From: Candidatus Aminicenantes bacterium UBA4085
GTDB taxonomy: Bacteria; Acidobacteriota; Aminicenantia; Aminicenantales; UBA4085
Direction: 5' to 3'
NCBI GenBank assembly: GCA_002383325.1
Contig: DFYJ01000147.1
Coordinates: 3,590 to 27,215 of the forward strand
DNA length: 23,626 nucleotides
Below the pieces are notes generated by a model that saw nothing but the letters and a program-made list of their open reading frames with translations, was not told the DNA's origin and did no database searches. Both the position numbers and the translations under genes were made by a program. Shown in pieces: positions 23,450 to 23,626 of this stretch. The number at the start of each line of letters is the position of its first letter. The stretch's first letter is position 1.

Positions 23450-23626
23450 ATGCGCAAGCTCGCTCCCGTCCTCATCCTTCTGACCCTGGCCGCGGGCCCG
23501 GCCGCGGCGGCCGATTTCGGCTGGCCGACCGCCGGTGAGCCCTGGTATTTCGTCAAAGTCCGGTTCGAGACCGCTCCGGTCCTTCTCGGCTCGGGCGCCT
23601 GGACTCTGACCCATGTCGCCGTCGAT
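23450..23626 (+). CDS. N-terminal fragment of an exported protein (3' end outside window)
   Basis: An open frame of 59 codons running off the window end. ATG 23450 has GGAGG at 23441-23445, four nt upstream. The product begins with a clear signal peptide (MRKL, hydrophobic PVLILLTLAAGP, then AAAAD), so cleavage is probably after the alanine run. The mature part starts DFGWPTAGEPWYFVKVRFE. Too little is visible to name a family. It is divergent from the symporter operon, sharing an 84-nt, locally AT-rich intergenic region (23366-23449) that presumably holds both promoters; I see no strong consensus pair there. Confidence 0.75.
   Translation, partial: MRKLAPVLILLTLAAGPAAAADFGWPTAGEPWYFVKVRFETAPVLLGSGAWTLTHVAVD

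Noticed and set aside
1..23626. CRISPR array, prophage, integrase or toxin-antitoxin cassette
   Set aside because: No regularly spaced repeats, Cas, integrase, transposase or toxin-antitoxin motif was found on either strand.

Overview
The window is 23.6 kb of gene-dense, GC-rich bacterial chromosome. It holds 18 supportable protein genes, two of them cut by the window ends, and no rRNA, tRNA or CRISPR array that I can see. Signal peptides, an outer-membrane-type beta-barrel ending in Phe, a folate-dependent TrmFO, an exported GH78 rhamnosidase and an exported S15-type hydrolase suggest a diderm, heterotrophic, polymer- and peptide-degrading bacterium. Acidobacteriota or Aminicenantota would fit, but this is a guess from gene content and style, not a placement.

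Layout. (1) 1-3090, plus strand: the 3' two-thirds of topA, then trmFO. (2) 3107-5537, minus strand: a cofactor operon nadC-birA-coaX (NAD, biotin, CoA) with overlapping genes, driven by a near-consensus promoter so close to nadC that the mRNA is probably leaderless. Base composition rises from about 55% to 65-70% GC inside nadC. (3) 5666-7287, plus: an NCS1-type permease coupled by an ATGA overlap to a 77-aa two-helix membrane protein. (4) 7288-7689: the only long gene-free stretch. It lies mostly inside a 438-bp block (7229-7666) bounded by inverted repeats and flanked by short A-rich direct repeats. The block is packed with hairpins, including a duplicated module with compensatory base changes. 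It looks like a MITE-like element or a large structured RNA and is the most interesting part of the window. (5) 7690-10359, minus: secreted alpha-L-rhamnosidase. (6) 10489-14894: a YbhN/LPG-synthase-type membrane protein (plus), overlapping tail-to-tail with an outer-membrane barrel protein (minus), preceded by a large S15/CocE-type hydrolase (minus). (7) 15052-17831, plus: tldD-tldE with a TTGA overlap. (8) 17841-19677, minus: an MFS transporter followed by a nitroreductase. (9) 19899-23365, minus: an operon of sodium:solute symporter, KDG kinase and KDPG aldolase, ending in an intrinsic terminator. (10) 23450 onward, plus: the start of an exported protein.

How the genes fit together. The symporter-kinase-aldolase operon looks like import and lower-pathway catabolism of 2-keto-3-deoxygluconate or a sugar acid that yields it, giving pyruvate and glyceraldehyde 3-phosphate. 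The exported rhamnosidase could supply rhamnose from pectin-like (rhamnogalacturonan) chains, but no uronate isomerase, lyase or dehydratase is present here, so that link is inference. The S15 hydrolase and TldD/TldE point to peptide or ester processing. The first third is housekeeping.
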